A stretch of 64,000 bases of DNA from contig CALEZD010000108.1 of NCBI GenBank assembly GCA_937928385.1, positions 1 through 64,000 on the forward strand, in the 5' to 3' direction. The position numbers and the translations under genes were made by a program. A model generated the notes under the pieces. The model saw only the letters and a list, made by a program, of their open reading frames with translations, had not been told where the DNA came from and did no database searches. Shown here in pieces: positions 24,931-34,901 of this stretch; position 1 is the stretch's first letter; each line of letters starts with the position of its first letter. Source of the stretch: an uncultured Bacteroidota bacterium. Its GTDB lineage: Bacteria > Bacteroidota > Bacteroidia > Chitinophagales > Chitinophagaceae.

Positions 24931-26655
24931 TTACTTTTCCAACACTATATTTTCCAACACCAACATATCCATGTCCGTTCTTAGGAAACAGTTGAGCGCT
25001 TCTTCAGGCGTATTAACGATTGGTTCATTCTCGTTAAACGAAGTATTGAGCAATATCGGCGTACCGGTTTTCTTCCTGAAAGCCTCAATAAGTGCGTAGT
25101 ACCTTGGGCTTACCTCTTTCATAACTGTTTGCAGCCTGCCTGTGCCATCAACGTGGGTAACAGCAGGTATCTCCGCATGTTTTTCTGGTTTAATGGGCAG
25201 TACTTTTTCCATAAATGGCACATCTTCTACCTTGGTAAAATACTCTGACACATACTCCTTTAAAATAGAAGGCGCGAACGGGCGGAAACTCTCCCTTCTC
25301 TTAATTTTGCTGTTCAACAACTCTTTCGCTTTAGCGTTGCGTGGGTCCGCAATGATACTCCTGCCACCCAAAGCACGTGGGCCAAATTCAGCCCTGCCTG
25401 AGAACCAGCCCACAACTCCGGGTTCTAATAGTTTATCAGTCACTTTATCATACAGTTCCTCATCGCTGAGGCGGGTATATTTTACGCCTCTTTCTTTCAG
25501 GTAGGCCTCTATCTGCTCGTTGCTAAATCTGCTTCCTGTGTATGCACTATATATTGGCTCAGCGCGGGGCATGTCTAAAATGTGATTGTAGAGATATAAG
25601 CCCGCACCCATCGATATACCCGCATCGTGGCCGGCTGAGGGGATATACAAATGCTCAAATGGCGTTTGTGATAACACTTTACCATTTGCCACCGAGTTTT
25701 GTGCTACCCCACCCGCTATACATACATTTTTCAATCCTGTTTTCTTGTACAAGTGATTGAGTATATGCATAATCAGTTCTTCACAGACACGCTGCACTGA
25801 AGCTGCTATGTCTTTATGCTTTTGCGTGAGTTCGTCAGTTTTTTTACGAGCCGGTCCAAATACATCTTCAATCTTAGATGTATAGAGCTGCGATACTGTA
25901 GGAATATTCCCCTCGTAATCCAGTTTGATTTTAGTAGCTGAAGTGAAAAATTTCTGGTCCCAGCTAAAAAGGCCGTTGTCTGTAAACTTCAACATCTTTT
26001 TGATGTCGTCTACATACTTAGGTTCGCCGTAAGGCGCCAGGCCCATTACCTTATATTCATCGCCATAATGCGGGAAACCCAGATATTGTGTGAAAGCTGT
26101 GTAGAACAACCCTGCAGATACAGGGAAATCTACAGAATCGAGCACTTCTATTTTATTGCCCTTACCCACCGCAATCATAGTAGTGGTAAAATCGCCTGAA
26201 CCATCGATAGACAAAATAGCTGCTTCGTCAAATGGACTAGCGAAAAATGCTGATGCCAGGTGGCTCCTGTGGTGCTCTACCTGGTGAATTTTAGGTTTTA
26301 CCAAAGCGGCAGCTACACCATACGCTTTTTCAAACTCATCTTCCAGGGAAGAGACACTTTTCGCATTCTTCAACCTGTCTAATATCATGCCCGCATTGGC
26401 AAGCGGGTTTTTAGCCAGGAAAGCCATTTTATTAGCCAACTTAGCTTTCGGGTCGCGTCCGATGGCTATGTAATCTAATTGTTCCAGTGTAATGCCGGCT
26501 TCTTCAAGGCAAAACTTAATAGCAAGTGCCGGGAAACCCGCCCAATGTTTTACCCGTGTGAAACGCTCTTCTTCTGTAGCAGCTATCAGTATCCCATCAA
26601 CAAAAATAGCCGCGCTTGAGTCCGCATGGTAAGCATTAATTCCTAAAATCGTCAT
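24931..26655 (-). CDS. NodU/CmcH-family O-carbamoyltransferase
   Basis: 574 residues. The N-terminal actin-like domain begins MTILGINAYHADSSAAIF, with a metal/carbamoyl site in VEHHRSHLASAF (about residue 115). It continues through GGVAQNSVANGKVL, and the C-terminal domain has GPRALGGRSIIADPR and GTPILLNTSFNENEPIVNT. Family members carbamoylate hydroxyls using carbamoyl phosphate and ATP. In a polysaccharide cluster the target is probably a sugar hydroxyl, as in NodU. Complete length. Confidence 0.9.
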   Translation of the reverse strand: MTILGINAYHADSSAAIFVDGILIAATEEERFTRVKHWAGFPALAIKFCLEEAGITLEQLDYIAIGRDPKAKLANKMAFLAKNPLANAGMILDRLKNAKSVSSLEDEFEKAYGVAAALVKPKIHQVEHHRSHLASAFFASPFDEAAILSIDGSGDFTTTMIAVGKGNKIEVLDSVDFPVSAGLFYTAFTQYLGFPHYGDEYKVMGLAPYGEPKYVDDIKKMLKFTDNGLFSWDQKFFTSATKIKLDYEGNIPTVSQLYTSKIEDVFGPARKKTDELTQKHKDIAASVQRVCEELIMHILNHLYKKTGLKNVCIAGGVAQNSVANGKVLSQTPFEHLYIPSAGHDAGISMGAGLYLYNHILDMPRAEPIYSAYTGSRFSNEQIEAYLKERGVKYTRLSDEELYDKVTDKLLEPGVVGWFSGRAEFGPRALGGRSIIADPRNAKAKELLNSKIKRRESFRPFAPSILKEYVSEYFTKVEDVPFMEKVLPIKPEKHAEIPAVTHVDGTGRLQTVMKEVSPRYYALIEAFRKKTGTPILLNTSFNENEPIVNTPEEALNCFLRTDMDMLVLENIVLEK

Positions 26656-26676
26656 TGTATGTATTGGTTTTGCACA

Positions 26677-27792
26677 CTATATCGCAAACATTTCGCGATA
26701 GCGTTCTTTTATATTATCAATATTATATTGTTGTTCAATATATTTTTTGGCGTTAGCCGATGCTAGTGTATAGTCGTTGTTGTCCACTTCTGATAATTTC
26801 TCAACCAGTGTGGTGAACAACTTAACATCTTCTGGATTGATATTATAACCAGCCCGGGCTGTTTCTAATCCATTCCAGGGTGTATTATGACTGGTAATAA
26901 CAGGACGGCCTGAAGATAATGCCTCATAAATAGCATGGCCGAAGTTTTCACTCTTGCTGGGCAACACGAAATAATGATAATCCCTCAATGTCTCATGTAC
27001 CAGGTGCGGTAACATTTCTCCCTTGTATACTACACTTATGTTAACAGGCATTTGAGCAATTATCGATTTACATTCTTCCCAGTACTTTGCGTCTTTAACC
27101 GGACCATATATATGATAGGTTATATTTGCTTTTGCATGTTGTAATGCACGCAATACAAGTAATATATTCTTCATGGGGCTGATGAGCGAAACGGTAACCA
27201 GCCGAAGGTTTCCTTTCTCTTTAACCACAGGTTGCAAATAAGGCAATACATTGGGCAGGTTAGGCACTACCCATACTTTTTTATCACTACCGAAGTGGTC
27301 ATATACATATAGCTGCTCGTCATCAGCTGTTGCATGATATTCAGCTTTATGATGCAAGCCACGCAATTTGAATATCGCCAGGAATATTTTTTTCTTTAGT
27401 GTTTTCTGAGACAATGCACCGGGATGCAACATTCCCCTTACTGACAGAATTTTCCGGGCTGCTCCCTTGTACAAGAGCGGATAGATGGTATATGGCAAAG
27501 AATATATTCCGTTTATAAAAATCACATCAGGGTTAATTTCACCAATAATATTACCGACCTCACTCTTACTACCTGGCTGCGAATTATAATATACTTTAAT
27601 TCCTTTGTCGTAATCTACCCATTTATCGCGCTCAACACTTATTGGTGTTCCATCCAGTTCTTTATCAGAACAAAGGATATATACCTCCATATTATTGTCT
27701 GCCATAGCAGTTGCTGTATTCTTTACAGACTGCACGGGTCCACCTGCCTTGTATGCCGGATAAAACCATGGATAAGTGATAAGCAGACGCAC
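26677..27792 (-). CDS. Family 4 glycosyltransferase
   Basis: 371 residues, GT-B fold. The N-terminal MRLLITYPWFYPAYKAGGPVQ segment contains the acceptor-side GGP loop. The donor-binding C-terminal half includes SLISPMKNILLVLRAL and the E-x7-E-like PSKSENFGHAIYEALSSGRPVITS. Retaining chemistry is expected for GT4. The GTG start overlaps the upstream stop as TAGTG, indicating translational coupling to the polymerase-like gene. Donor unknown. Confidence 0.87.
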   Translation of the reverse strand: MRLLITYPWFYPAYKAGGPVQSVKNTATAMADNNMEVYILCSDKELDGTPISVERDKWVDYDKGIKVYYNSQPGSKSEVGNIIGEINPDVIFINGIYSLPYTIYPLLYKGAARKILSVRGMLHPGALSQKTLKKKIFLAIFKLRGLHHKAEYHATADDEQLYVYDHFGSDKKVWVVPNLPNVLPYLQPVVKEKGNLRLVTVSLISPMKNILLVLRALQHAKANITYHIYGPVKDAKYWEECKSIIAQMPVNISVVYKGEMLPHLVHETLRDYHYFVLPSKSENFGHAIYEALSSGRPVITSHNTPWNGLETARAGYNINPEDVKLFTTLVEKLSEVDNNDYTLASANAKKYIEQQYNIDNIKERYREMFAI

Positions 27793-29228
27793 TATTTAGC
27801 CTTAACGAAAATGAACTTGTGTAAAGCCGGGAAAAAAGTAAAATACCCAAGTACCAGGAATACAATGTTATTACGGACAGTACCAAGAAAATATATACTA
27901 TCAGATTCGAACGTACCCAAGGTAAGGAATGTCCCCACCAACAGTGCATATATAAAGAGCATATTATAATTCCGCAGTTTAATGATACTCTTGTAGACAT
28001 ACCCGATAATCGCCATAAATACCAACAGCGGAATTATCATCAGGTACAGGCCATAATCAATGTACAAATCGCAGAAATAACCCATAGATATAGATGTACC
28101 CTGGGCTGCAGTAGAGAATTTCTTGCCAGTGTAATAGGAAGTTCGCTGGGAGGCATCTTTCATCCCTTTGTCTTCGTTTATGAACCTGGGTATCAACAGG
28201 AATTCCACCGCCTGGGCCAGGTCAGCGCCATCCTGATGCGGCACTGTAGACGGTACACGTGCATACACCTCAGAATACCTCTCCATATACTGCGACCTAT
28301 GTATGAAAAGGGTGAGCCCCTCCCGCAAGGAAGCCGTATTAAAATCACCTAACCGGTTAAATAGATAAGTAAGCGCTTCTGTATTAGACACGTTTACCAC
28401 TTGCTGCCGGGCACCCTGGTTTAAGAATTCCCTGTACTCACCTTTAATAAAAGACCAGAATGAAAAGAAAGCGATTAAAGTAATTACTACGGGGAGCATC
28501 TTATACGCTGCTGTTTTTCTTAAATACGGATTAACAGTATAATATATCATTATCACCATTATCAGTATTGTCTTAAAATCAGAAAAGAAGGATGCAAAAC
28601 TTAAAATAAAATCTAAAATCAGAATACCGATAATCAACCAGCGATTGTCAGTTTTTTTCAATAACAAAATGAATATCAGCAATCCGGTAAAAAGGTATTT
28701 GATGATTGAGAAAGAAGCCAGGAGTTGCAATGCAGATGAGTTGTTCTTAAACAAAGAACTAAATACAGGCAACAGGGCCAGTGAAACAAAGTAGCCTATT
28801 ATGACATTCCGCGTATTTATCTTCGCGGCTTCAGCTTTCAGCACTTCAAGGTTAATAAGCCGTTTCAACCCCGACATTACAAAAAACTGTAAAAAAAAGG
28901 CGATAATAATGAGTTGTATAAACGTCATCATGAATAGGAATTCGGTATCGCTACTTTCAAACAAGACATCTATGGTCTGCTCCATAAAATCGGCATAGAG
29001 TATGCTGGCAAAAACCTGTATCCAATGGAAGAGAATAAAGAACAATAATACCGGAGGAGTATACGGTTTCCAGAGATTTCTCAGGGTAACAATGAATGTA
29101 AATCCGCCAAGTATGGTTAAGAAAAGGTACTGAGAAAAAAGACCATAGCCCAGAAACAACAGCATGATATAGCTGTCTACATTTCCTATATAGCCCTTGA
29201 ATGTTTGTGTTCTGATAGTTGTTGGCAC
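27792..29228 (-). CDS. Polytopic membrane protein, candidate O-antigen polymerase
   Basis: 478 residues with about ten or more transmembrane helices and a large soluble loop near residues 290-380 (with RSQYMERYSEVYARVP). This topology is that of Wzy/EpsG-type polymerases. No unambiguous family motif is recognisable, as expected for Wzy. Start GTG at 29228 overlaps the upstream stop as TAGTG. Because the operon also encodes an ABC exporter, Wzy assignment is tentative; a ligase-like role is possible. Confidence 0.6.
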   Translation of the reverse strand: MPTTIRTQTFKGYIGNVDSYIMLLFLGYGLFSQYLFLTILGGFTFIVTLRNLWKPYTPPVLLFFILFHWIQVFASILYADFMEQTIDVLFESSDTEFLFMMTFIQLIIIAFFLQFFVMSGLKRLINLEVLKAEAAKINTRNVIIGYFVSLALLPVFSSLFKNNSSALQLLASFSIIKYLFTGLLIFILLLKKTDNRWLIIGILILDFILSFASFFSDFKTILIMVIMIYYTVNPYLRKTAAYKMLPVVITLIAFFSFWSFIKGEYREFLNQGARQQVVNVSNTEALTYLFNRLGDFNTASLREGLTLFIHRSQYMERYSEVYARVPSTVPHQDGADLAQAVEFLLIPRFINEDKGMKDASQRTSYYTGKKFSTAAQGTSISMGYFCDLYIDYGLYLMIIPLLVFMAIIGYVYKSIIKLRNYNMLFIYALLVGTFLTLGTFESDSIYFLGTVRNNIVFLVLGYFTFFPALHKFIFVKAK

Positions 29229-30406
29229 TAAAATCGTTTCTGTTTATGTTGCAAGCTCAACAACTGCTGTTTCACTTGTTGCACTATATTATTAAAAGAG
29301 TATTGTTCCAGTATTCGTTTGTTTTCAGCTATGTTGCCTGCTTCGTATTTTCGCCCGGCTATGTGTGTGATGTATTCCGCAGCAGCGGTAATATCTTGCG
29401 GTTCTATTACCAATCCATTCACATTGTCCTTTATCAAATCTACCGCCCCACCCGTTTTTGTTGTGGCTACTACATATTTATCACTGGCAAGGGCTTCATT
29501 AATAGCTAACCCCCAGGTTTCTCCAGGACCAACAGACGGGAGTATAAATACATCTGCCAGCTGGTACACGACAGGCATCTTTGACTGATTTTGAAAATCC
29601 AGAAAAATAATCCGCTCATCGGTAGCGGCAGCCTTCAAATCCTGCTCCAATTCGCCATTGCCCACCAACACAAACTTAAAAGAAGCTCCCGGCAGCATTT
29701 GAGCCAGGTCTAACAGAAAAAAAGGATTTTTCTTATGGTTAAATTTTCCGGCAAATAGTATTACAATGTCATTCGTACCGATGCCGAGCTCTTTTTTCCA
29801 GGTTACAGCCTCACTTATGTACTCTTCTTTTTTATCTATGAACCTGCTGTTGTCAACCGCATGCGGCACGAACACAAGCTGATTTTCCTTTAACCCATGT
29901 GCCAGGAAATATTTTTTATTATTGGTACCAACATACAAAGCATAGTCAATAAAGGAATACACATACCTGAGGAACAATCTTCTCAGGAACTGTTTTGCAC
30001 CACGTTTTTCGTCCAGCAATGTCGAATCTCCCCTGAACAAGACAGGAATTTTTCCTTTGAAATACTTCATGCAGGCGAGATGGCTTTTAAACGGCCACCC
30101 AAACACCAGCACCGCATCAGCGCCCCAGCCTTCTATTTCTTTATTTAGCGTAGGGTTAACTATCCCTTTGAAATGATGTGAGCCGGGAGCCTCAGATGTA
30201 TTCCTGACAAATGTATAATCATACCCTTCAAGTAATGGGATATCCCAACTAACTACCTTACCAAAACCGGGGTCAAACTTTTGGTTAGTATTTGACTGTT
30301 CCCACGTGTAAAATACTTTCACACTAATATTAGGTTCAGCAGCCAGTAGCTTGAACCACGGTGCATTGTATTGAATAGGATGTGTTGTAACGATGGCCAA
30401 CTTCAT
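29228..30406 (-). CDS. Family 4 glycosyltransferase
   Basis: 392 residues, GT-B fold. N-terminal MKLAIVTTHPIQYNAPWF is a typical WcaC/GT4 start. C-terminal segments include VILFAGKFNHKKNPFFLLDL and the donor-binding PSVGPGETWGLAINEALASD with the conserved E-x7-E. Probably adds one residue to the lipid-linked chain. The next gene starts on its stop codon (TAGTG). Confidence 0.88.
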   Translation of the reverse strand: MKLAIVTTHPIQYNAPWFKLLAAEPNISVKVFYTWEQSNTNQKFDPGFGKVVSWDIPLLEGYDYTFVRNTSEAPGSHHFKGIVNPTLNKEIEGWGADAVLVFGWPFKSHLACMKYFKGKIPVLFRGDSTLLDEKRGAKQFLRRLFLRYVYSFIDYALYVGTNNKKYFLAHGLKENQLVFVPHAVDNSRFIDKKEEYISEAVTWKKELGIGTNDIVILFAGKFNHKKNPFFLLDLAQMLPGASFKFVLVGNGELEQDLKAAATDERIIFLDFQNQSKMPVVYQLADVFILPSVGPGETWGLAINEALASDKYVVATTKTGGAVDLIKDNVNGLVIEPQDITAAAEYITHIAGRKYEAGNIAENKRILEQYSFNNIVQQVKQQLLSLQHKQKRF

Positions 30407-30417
30407 ATTCCGGACAG

Positions 30418-31305
30418 CTAAATATTAATACCTATTACGTTGAATTTACGTGAGGCCTTTACACGCTCCAGAACCCAATCTGCGTCTCTTATATATATAG
30501 TATTGACAGGTCCGTACGAATCCCAACCAATCAAATTTCTGGTAAATGGTTCATAGCCGTAGGGACTAAATCCATGCGACAACATGAAACTATGAATATC
30601 TTCATCGGCAATGCCGTATGCTTTGCCACTGCCATTTATTTCAATAATAACAGCTTTCAATGTAGTATCAGTAAATACAGAACCCGCTCCTTGCAACACC
30701 TGCCACTCGTAACCCTCAACATCAATTTTCAAGAGAGCCGGTTTTTTATCTTTGAAAATAGCATCGAGTGTTTTAACCTTTACAGATACCGTACCCTCAT
30801 CTGTATCCTGGTTAACTACAACTCCGTTTATAGTATCAAAGTTGTCCGTGAATTTCAGAACACCTTCCTTATCGCCTACGCCATACTGCAATGCAGTGAT
30901 TTTGCCTTCGGCATTATTGACCTTCACGTTCCTTGTCAAGTGTGCATACGTAACAGGAACAGGCTCGGCCGCTATAGTGAAAGCGCCTGCATTTACAGAT
31001 GCCAGGATACTATATACACCAACATTTGCGCCTATGTCACCAAACATATCATTCTCCCGCAACATGTGTAGCACAAAACTCATCTCGTTAAACTCGAGCA
31101 AACCAACATATATATTGCCTGTAGCACCTGTCATTCCTTTACTCACAACAAGCTTACTGTCCTCAACAAGTGTATACACGACTGGATATGGCAGAATTTT
31201 CTGGCCCACCTGCCACCTTGCAAACCTCAGTAAGCAGTGCCATTTTCTTTTAGCAGCGAGCGGATGAGCAGCGATGCTGTTAATTATTTTAAATATCTGC
31301 CTCAT
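30418..31305 (-). CDS. FkbM-family methyltransferase
   Basis: 295 residues. The SAM-binding region is FGDIGANVGVYSILASVNA (about residues 85-105). The FkbM motif is LKIDVEGYEWQVLQGAG and the C-terminal strand includes VIIEINGSG. These enzymes O-methylate sugars or polyketides. In this operon the likely target is a glycan hydroxyl; terminal methylation can control chain length for ABC-exported glycans. It follows the deacetylase gene by 9 nt. Confidence 0.87.
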   Translation of the reverse strand: MRQIFKIINSIAAHPLAAKRKWHCLLRFARWQVGQKILPYPVVYTLVEDSKLVVSKGMTGATGNIYVGLLEFNEMSFVLHMLRENDMFGDIGANVGVYSILASVNAGAFTIAAEPVPVTYAHLTRNVKVNNAEGKITALQYGVGDKEGVLKFTDNFDTINGVVVNQDTDEGTVSVKVKTLDAIFKDKKPALLKIDVEGYEWQVLQGAGSVFTDTTLKAVIIEINGSGKAYGIADEDIHSFMLSHGFSPYGYEPFTRNLIGWDSYGPVNTIYIRDADWVLERVKASRKFNVIGINI

Positions 31306-31314
31306 AAATTATAT

Positions 31315-32163
31315 CTACTCAACTATATATTGAAAGTGCTCAACAAAGAATAATGATATTGTATTTATTCCCAGCGCCCTTTTCAGGTCAGAATAGTAGC
31401 GGTACGCTTTTCTCATGAGGTTTGTACTACAGAAATTCCACTTGTCGTCAATTACCCGCTGCCAAGCATACGTCCGGGACATCTTACGTCGGATAGATTC
31501 TACAGAATCTGTATCATCATATACCCACCGCCTGATTGCATATTTTGTTTGCCATGGTGTAAAGACGGCAAGCCCATATTGGTAACCTGCATTTTCTGCA
31601 GTCTTATATGCATTTTGTGGAACAGACCCATAGGGATATGCTACCGATAAGACTGGTTTATTGGTAATAGCCTCCAGAATAGATTTGCTCTTTGTTAATT
31701 GAGCTACAACTTCCACGGCATCCTTTTCTTGCAGCATTACATGATTATGAGCATGAGACCCAACTTCCATTCCCACAGTACTCAATTTTGCAATGTCCTC
31801 ATCGTCCATGAGATTGATTTCAGGTAGCCCCTCTACCACATTCCATTCATTGCAACCACCCAAATATGCGGTGGGCATATAAAACACCGCTTTCATTTTC
31901 CGTCGTATTAATTCAGGTATGGCAAAGTCCCACAAATGTTTTGGGCAATCATCAAAAGTAATAATAATGTTTTTTCGTCCTTTGATCTTAGATGAACTTA
32001 AATCTTCAAATCCTACTGTATAATAATTCTCCTTTTGTAAAAAATCCAACAACCTGGTAAATGAGGTACGGCTGATATTCCATGGTTTTAATGCATCATA
32101 CACAGGATCATCACTCACATAATGAAGCATTACTATTGTCGGAAAATTTCGCTGTAAAAGCAT
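31315..32163 (-). CDS. Polysaccharide deacetylase-like protein (NodB/CE4 homology)
   Basis: About 282 residues of the NodB-homology fold. The metal motif appears as ITFDDCPKHLWDFA and VGSHAHNHVML (HxxxH), followed by VLSVAYPYGSVP. The first motif has C in place of the usual G after TFDD, otherwise matching. No signal peptide is seen, so it may act on cytoplasmic lipid-linked sugars rather than the exported polymer. The ATG at 32163 is preferred to a TTG at 32172. Confidence 0.83.
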   Translation of the reverse strand: MLLQRNFPTIVMLHYVSDDPVYDALKPWNISRTSFTRLLDFLQKENYYTVGFEDLSSSKIKGRKNIIITFDDCPKHLWDFAIPELIRRKMKAVFYMPTAYLGGCNEWNVVEGLPEINLMDDEDIAKLSTVGMEVGSHAHNHVMLQEKDAVEVVAQLTKSKSILEAITNKPVLSVAYPYGSVPQNAYKTAENAGYQYGLAVFTPWQTKYAIRRWVYDDTDSVESIRRKMSRTYAWQRVIDDKWNFCSTNLMRKAYRYYSDLKRALGINTISLFFVEHFQYIVE

Positions 32164-32175
32164 ATCAGGCAAGCA

Positions 32176-33324
32176 CTACAATCCCTGTAAAAAAGTAGCT
32201 GCTACTTTTTGGTTAATAAAAGACTCTATAGCGATGATATTGTTCTTGTAAGTATGTGTTTTTGCATACGCAATCCGCGCCTCCTGTTTGTCTGCACTGT
32301 TATAAACGTCCAAATGTTTAATTACATCTGCAAAAAGTGCCGGGAGAGTATTATTATTTCTTTCGCGGGGCATTTCAATCAAACCTGTATCCCGGTATGT
32401 GGTTATATTATTTGAAACTATTACTTTACCTGAAGCGAGATACTCTAATACTTTATGATAGTTTGTGCCCTTGCTTTGATCTTTATCAATATCGTAGCAT
32501 ATAAGAAAGGCATCCATTTTTTTCAATTCGTTGGCAAGAACATGTGCATCCACTGCGCCATGTAATATCACATTACGCAATCCTGCAAGCTTTGTTTTGG
32601 AAATTATAGTATCAGGATTAATATTTGCTGACAGATTACCATCCTTTATCTCAAATGCACCCCAAAAATTGAATATAACATCATTATGCGCAGTGATAAT
32701 TTGCAATAAACATTCCCAATCGATATCCGGCCTCAGAAAATTCCCCGAAATACCAACACGAACAGGAATACCTTGGTGTGTGGTTATTTCATCATTAATA
32801 AAATAATCAGCAACCCCATGGTTAACAAACATCTTTGGTGTATTACAGTGATACATGTCCAGTATCTCTTGGGTCACTGAGAACATAACATCTGCACGTT
32901 TTTCCTGTTTGGGATGTACAGCATTATCAACAGGCATAAAAATCTTCAGACAATTTTCAGAAAAAGAGCGTAGTTGTATGGTATCAGAAACATCGAATGA
33001 CCAGACAATGTGAACAGGCCTAGCAATTGCTTTATATATCTTACGAATATGAAATTTCAGCAAAAAATTATGAATGGAAGGTGCTTTGAATTTTAATATG
33101 TATGGATAAAAAAATCTGTGTTTAATCACATACAAATTATCGATGCCGGACTGTTCTATTCTTACTTCACCTTTACGAAGGGTTACACCTTTTTCGGGAG
33201 CATTCATGAAATACACCGTATTGCCCAATTTCGCCAGTTCTGAGGCATAATGATGTTTAGATATAAACATCTTACCCCAATCTTGTTGAGAGACAATAAT
33301 TATAGTTTTGTTATTGAACTTCAA
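32176..33324 (-). CDS. Glycosyltransferase (GT-B fold)
   Basis: 382 residues. It begins MKFNNKTIIIVSQQDWGK, then has IRKIYKAIARPVHIVWSFDVSD. The donor half contains VGISGNFLRPDIDWECLLQII and DQSKGTNYHKVLEYLASGKVIVS, a motif common in GT1/GT4-like capsular enzymes. Only a TTG start at 33324 is available, directly following the upstream stop. Specificity unknown. Confidence 0.8.
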   Translation of the reverse strand: MKFNNKTIIIVSQQDWGKMFISKHHYASELAKLGNTVYFMNAPEKGVTLRKGEVRIEQSGIDNLYVIKHRFFYPYILKFKAPSIHNFLLKFHIRKIYKAIARPVHIVWSFDVSDTIQLRSFSENCLKIFMPVDNAVHPKQEKRADVMFSVTQEILDMYHCNTPKMFVNHGVADYFINDEITTHQGIPVRVGISGNFLRPDIDWECLLQIITAHNDVIFNFWGAFEIKDGNLSANINPDTIISKTKLAGLRNVILHGAVDAHVLANELKKMDAFLICYDIDKDQSKGTNYHKVLEYLASGKVIVSNNITTYRDTGLIEMPRERNNNTLPALFADVIKHLDVYNSADKQEARIAYAKTHTYKNNIIAIESFINQKVAATFLQGL

Positions 33325-33325
33325 A

Positions 33326-34429
33326 CTACTGGTAAAATGAACGGATACAATCTGCTATATACCTGATACATTCTTCATTCAGTTCAGGATACATTGGCAG
33401 TGAAAGTATTTCATCCTGCAATTTTGTAGCTACCGGGAAATCTATGCTATTGACACCTAAATACTTGTAAGCGGGTAAATTAGGCAAGGCAGTGGGATAA
33501 TGAATTGCTGTTTCAACACCTTTTGCCTTCAGGTACTGCTGCAGCTCATTTCTGCGACGTGCACGTATCATGTACAAGTGGAATGAATGCTTTGTATCAG
33601 GCCGCACAACCGGGAGAATAATATCATCTACACCTTGCAGATGTTTGTTATATAAAGCCGCATTGGCTATTCTCTGTTCTGTCCAATTGAGTATATATTG
33701 AAGCTTAACCGATAAGACAGCTGCCTGCAAACCATCCATACGACTGTTGATGCCTTCTATTTCATGATGGTGTTTTTTCAGCGCACCGTGATTGGCATAC
33801 ATCCTGCATTTTTCCGCCAGGGCATCATCATTCGTAATGATGCATCCCGCATCGCCATAGGCGCCAAGATTTTTGCCGGGATAAAAACTGAAGCTGCCGG
33901 CTATTCCCATAACACCAGCACGCTTGTCCCCATACTCAGAAAAATGCGATTGCGCACAATCCTCAATAACATGGATACTTTTATCAGCGCATAGCTTTAA
34001 TATGCCTTCCATATCGCATACCTGCCCATGCAGATGTACCACAATAACCGCCTTGGTTGCATCTGTAATCGCTTTTGCAACAGCTTGCGAGCTCATACTC
34101 ATGTACATATTATCCGGATCTGTAAATACAGGTTTAGCACCGGTTTGCGAGATTGTTTCAGAACTTGAAATCCAACTATTGGCAGCAGTTATCACCTCAT
34201 CGCCAACACCTATACCCAGCATCTTCATTATTATATATAAAGAATCTGTGCCGTTGCCGCAACTAATGACATGCTTTACGCCATATAATTCAGAAAATTG
34301 TTTTTCAAATTCTTTTACGTACTCACCACCAATAAATGCTGTTTTGGATATTACGTTGCCAATCGCATTATCTATGTCGTTCTTAATTCCCCGGTATTGT
34401 GCTTTTAAATCAACAAATGGTACCTGCAT
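33326..34429 (-). CDS. DegT/DnrJ/EryC1 sugar aminotransferase (WbpE-like)
   Basis: A 367-residue PLP-dependent aminotransferase. Core motifs are FIGGEYVKEFEKQFSELYG, SCGNGTDSL, VIEDCAQSHFSEY and FSFYPGKNLGAYGDAG, where K186 is the PLP-binding Lys. It transfers an amino group from glutamate to a 3-keto or 4-keto nucleotide sugar. With the oxidoreductase and acetyltransferase genes directly upstream it fits the WbpE step of 2,3-diacetamido-uronic acid synthesis. ATG 34429. Confidence 0.9.
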   Translation of the reverse strand: MQVPFVDLKAQYRGIKNDIDNAIGNVISKTAFIGGEYVKEFEKQFSELYGVKHVISCGNGTDSLYIIMKMLGIGVGDEVITAANSWISSSETISQTGAKPVFTDPDNMYMSMSSQAVAKAITDATKAVIVVHLHGQVCDMEGILKLCADKSIHVIEDCAQSHFSEYGDKRAGVMGIAGSFSFYPGKNLGAYGDAGCIITNDDALAEKCRMYANHGALKKHHHEIEGINSRMDGLQAAVLSVKLQYILNWTEQRIANAALYNKHLQGVDDIILPVVRPDTKHSFHLYMIRARRRNELQQYLKAKGVETAIHYPTALPNLPAYKYLGVNSIDFPVATKLQDEILSLPMYPELNEECIRYIADCIRSFYQ

Positions 34430-34439
34430 GAGTTTGTGC

Positions 34440-34901
34440 TTATTTTATTTTCCTGGCCGGATTGCCAAAATATACCCCCGGTTCTGTAATATTTTTTGTA
34501 ACTACAGCCCCGGCACCTATGACTACATTATCGCAAACCTGAACAGGTAGTATTGTGGCATTAGACCCTATTGAAACATCGTTGCCAATATGAGTAGACA
34601 TCCATAATTCCTTATTGCCACGTGCTGGGCCTCCGTTTTTAAACAGGTCATTAATAAACATAACACCATGGCCTATAAAACAGTCGTTACCTATCGTCAC
34701 CAGCTCACATATAAAAGTATGCGATTGAATCTTGGTGTTATTGCCAACAGTTACATCTTTTTGTATTTCCACAAAAGGGCCAACAAAACAGTTGTCGCCC
34801 AACTTGCATCCGTATATATTAACAGGTTCAACAATCTTTACGTTTTCGCCAAACTCTGTATTAACAATTTTCGATTGATATAGCGTTGGTGATGCCATCA
34901 T
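34440..34901 (-). CDS. Left-handed beta-helix N-acetyltransferase (WbpD/WlbB-like)
   Basis: 153 residues, mostly hexapeptide repeats ([LIV]GxxxxI pattern, for example LGDNCFVGPFVEI, IGNDCFIGHGVMF, VSIGSNATILPVQ). The C-terminus VYFGNPARKIK is typical of sugar O/N-acetyltransferases that form trimers. It probably acetylates the amino group installed by the WbpE-like enzyme. It starts 1 nt before the end of the oxidoreductase gene. Confidence 0.85.
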   Translation of the reverse strand: MMASPTLYQSKIVNTEFGENVKIVEPVNIYGCKLGDNCFVGPFVEIQKDVTVGNNTKIQSHTFICELVTIGNDCFIGHGVMFINDLFKNGGPARGNKELWMSTHIGNDVSIGSNATILPVQVCDNVVIGAGAVVTKNITEPGVYFGNPARKIK

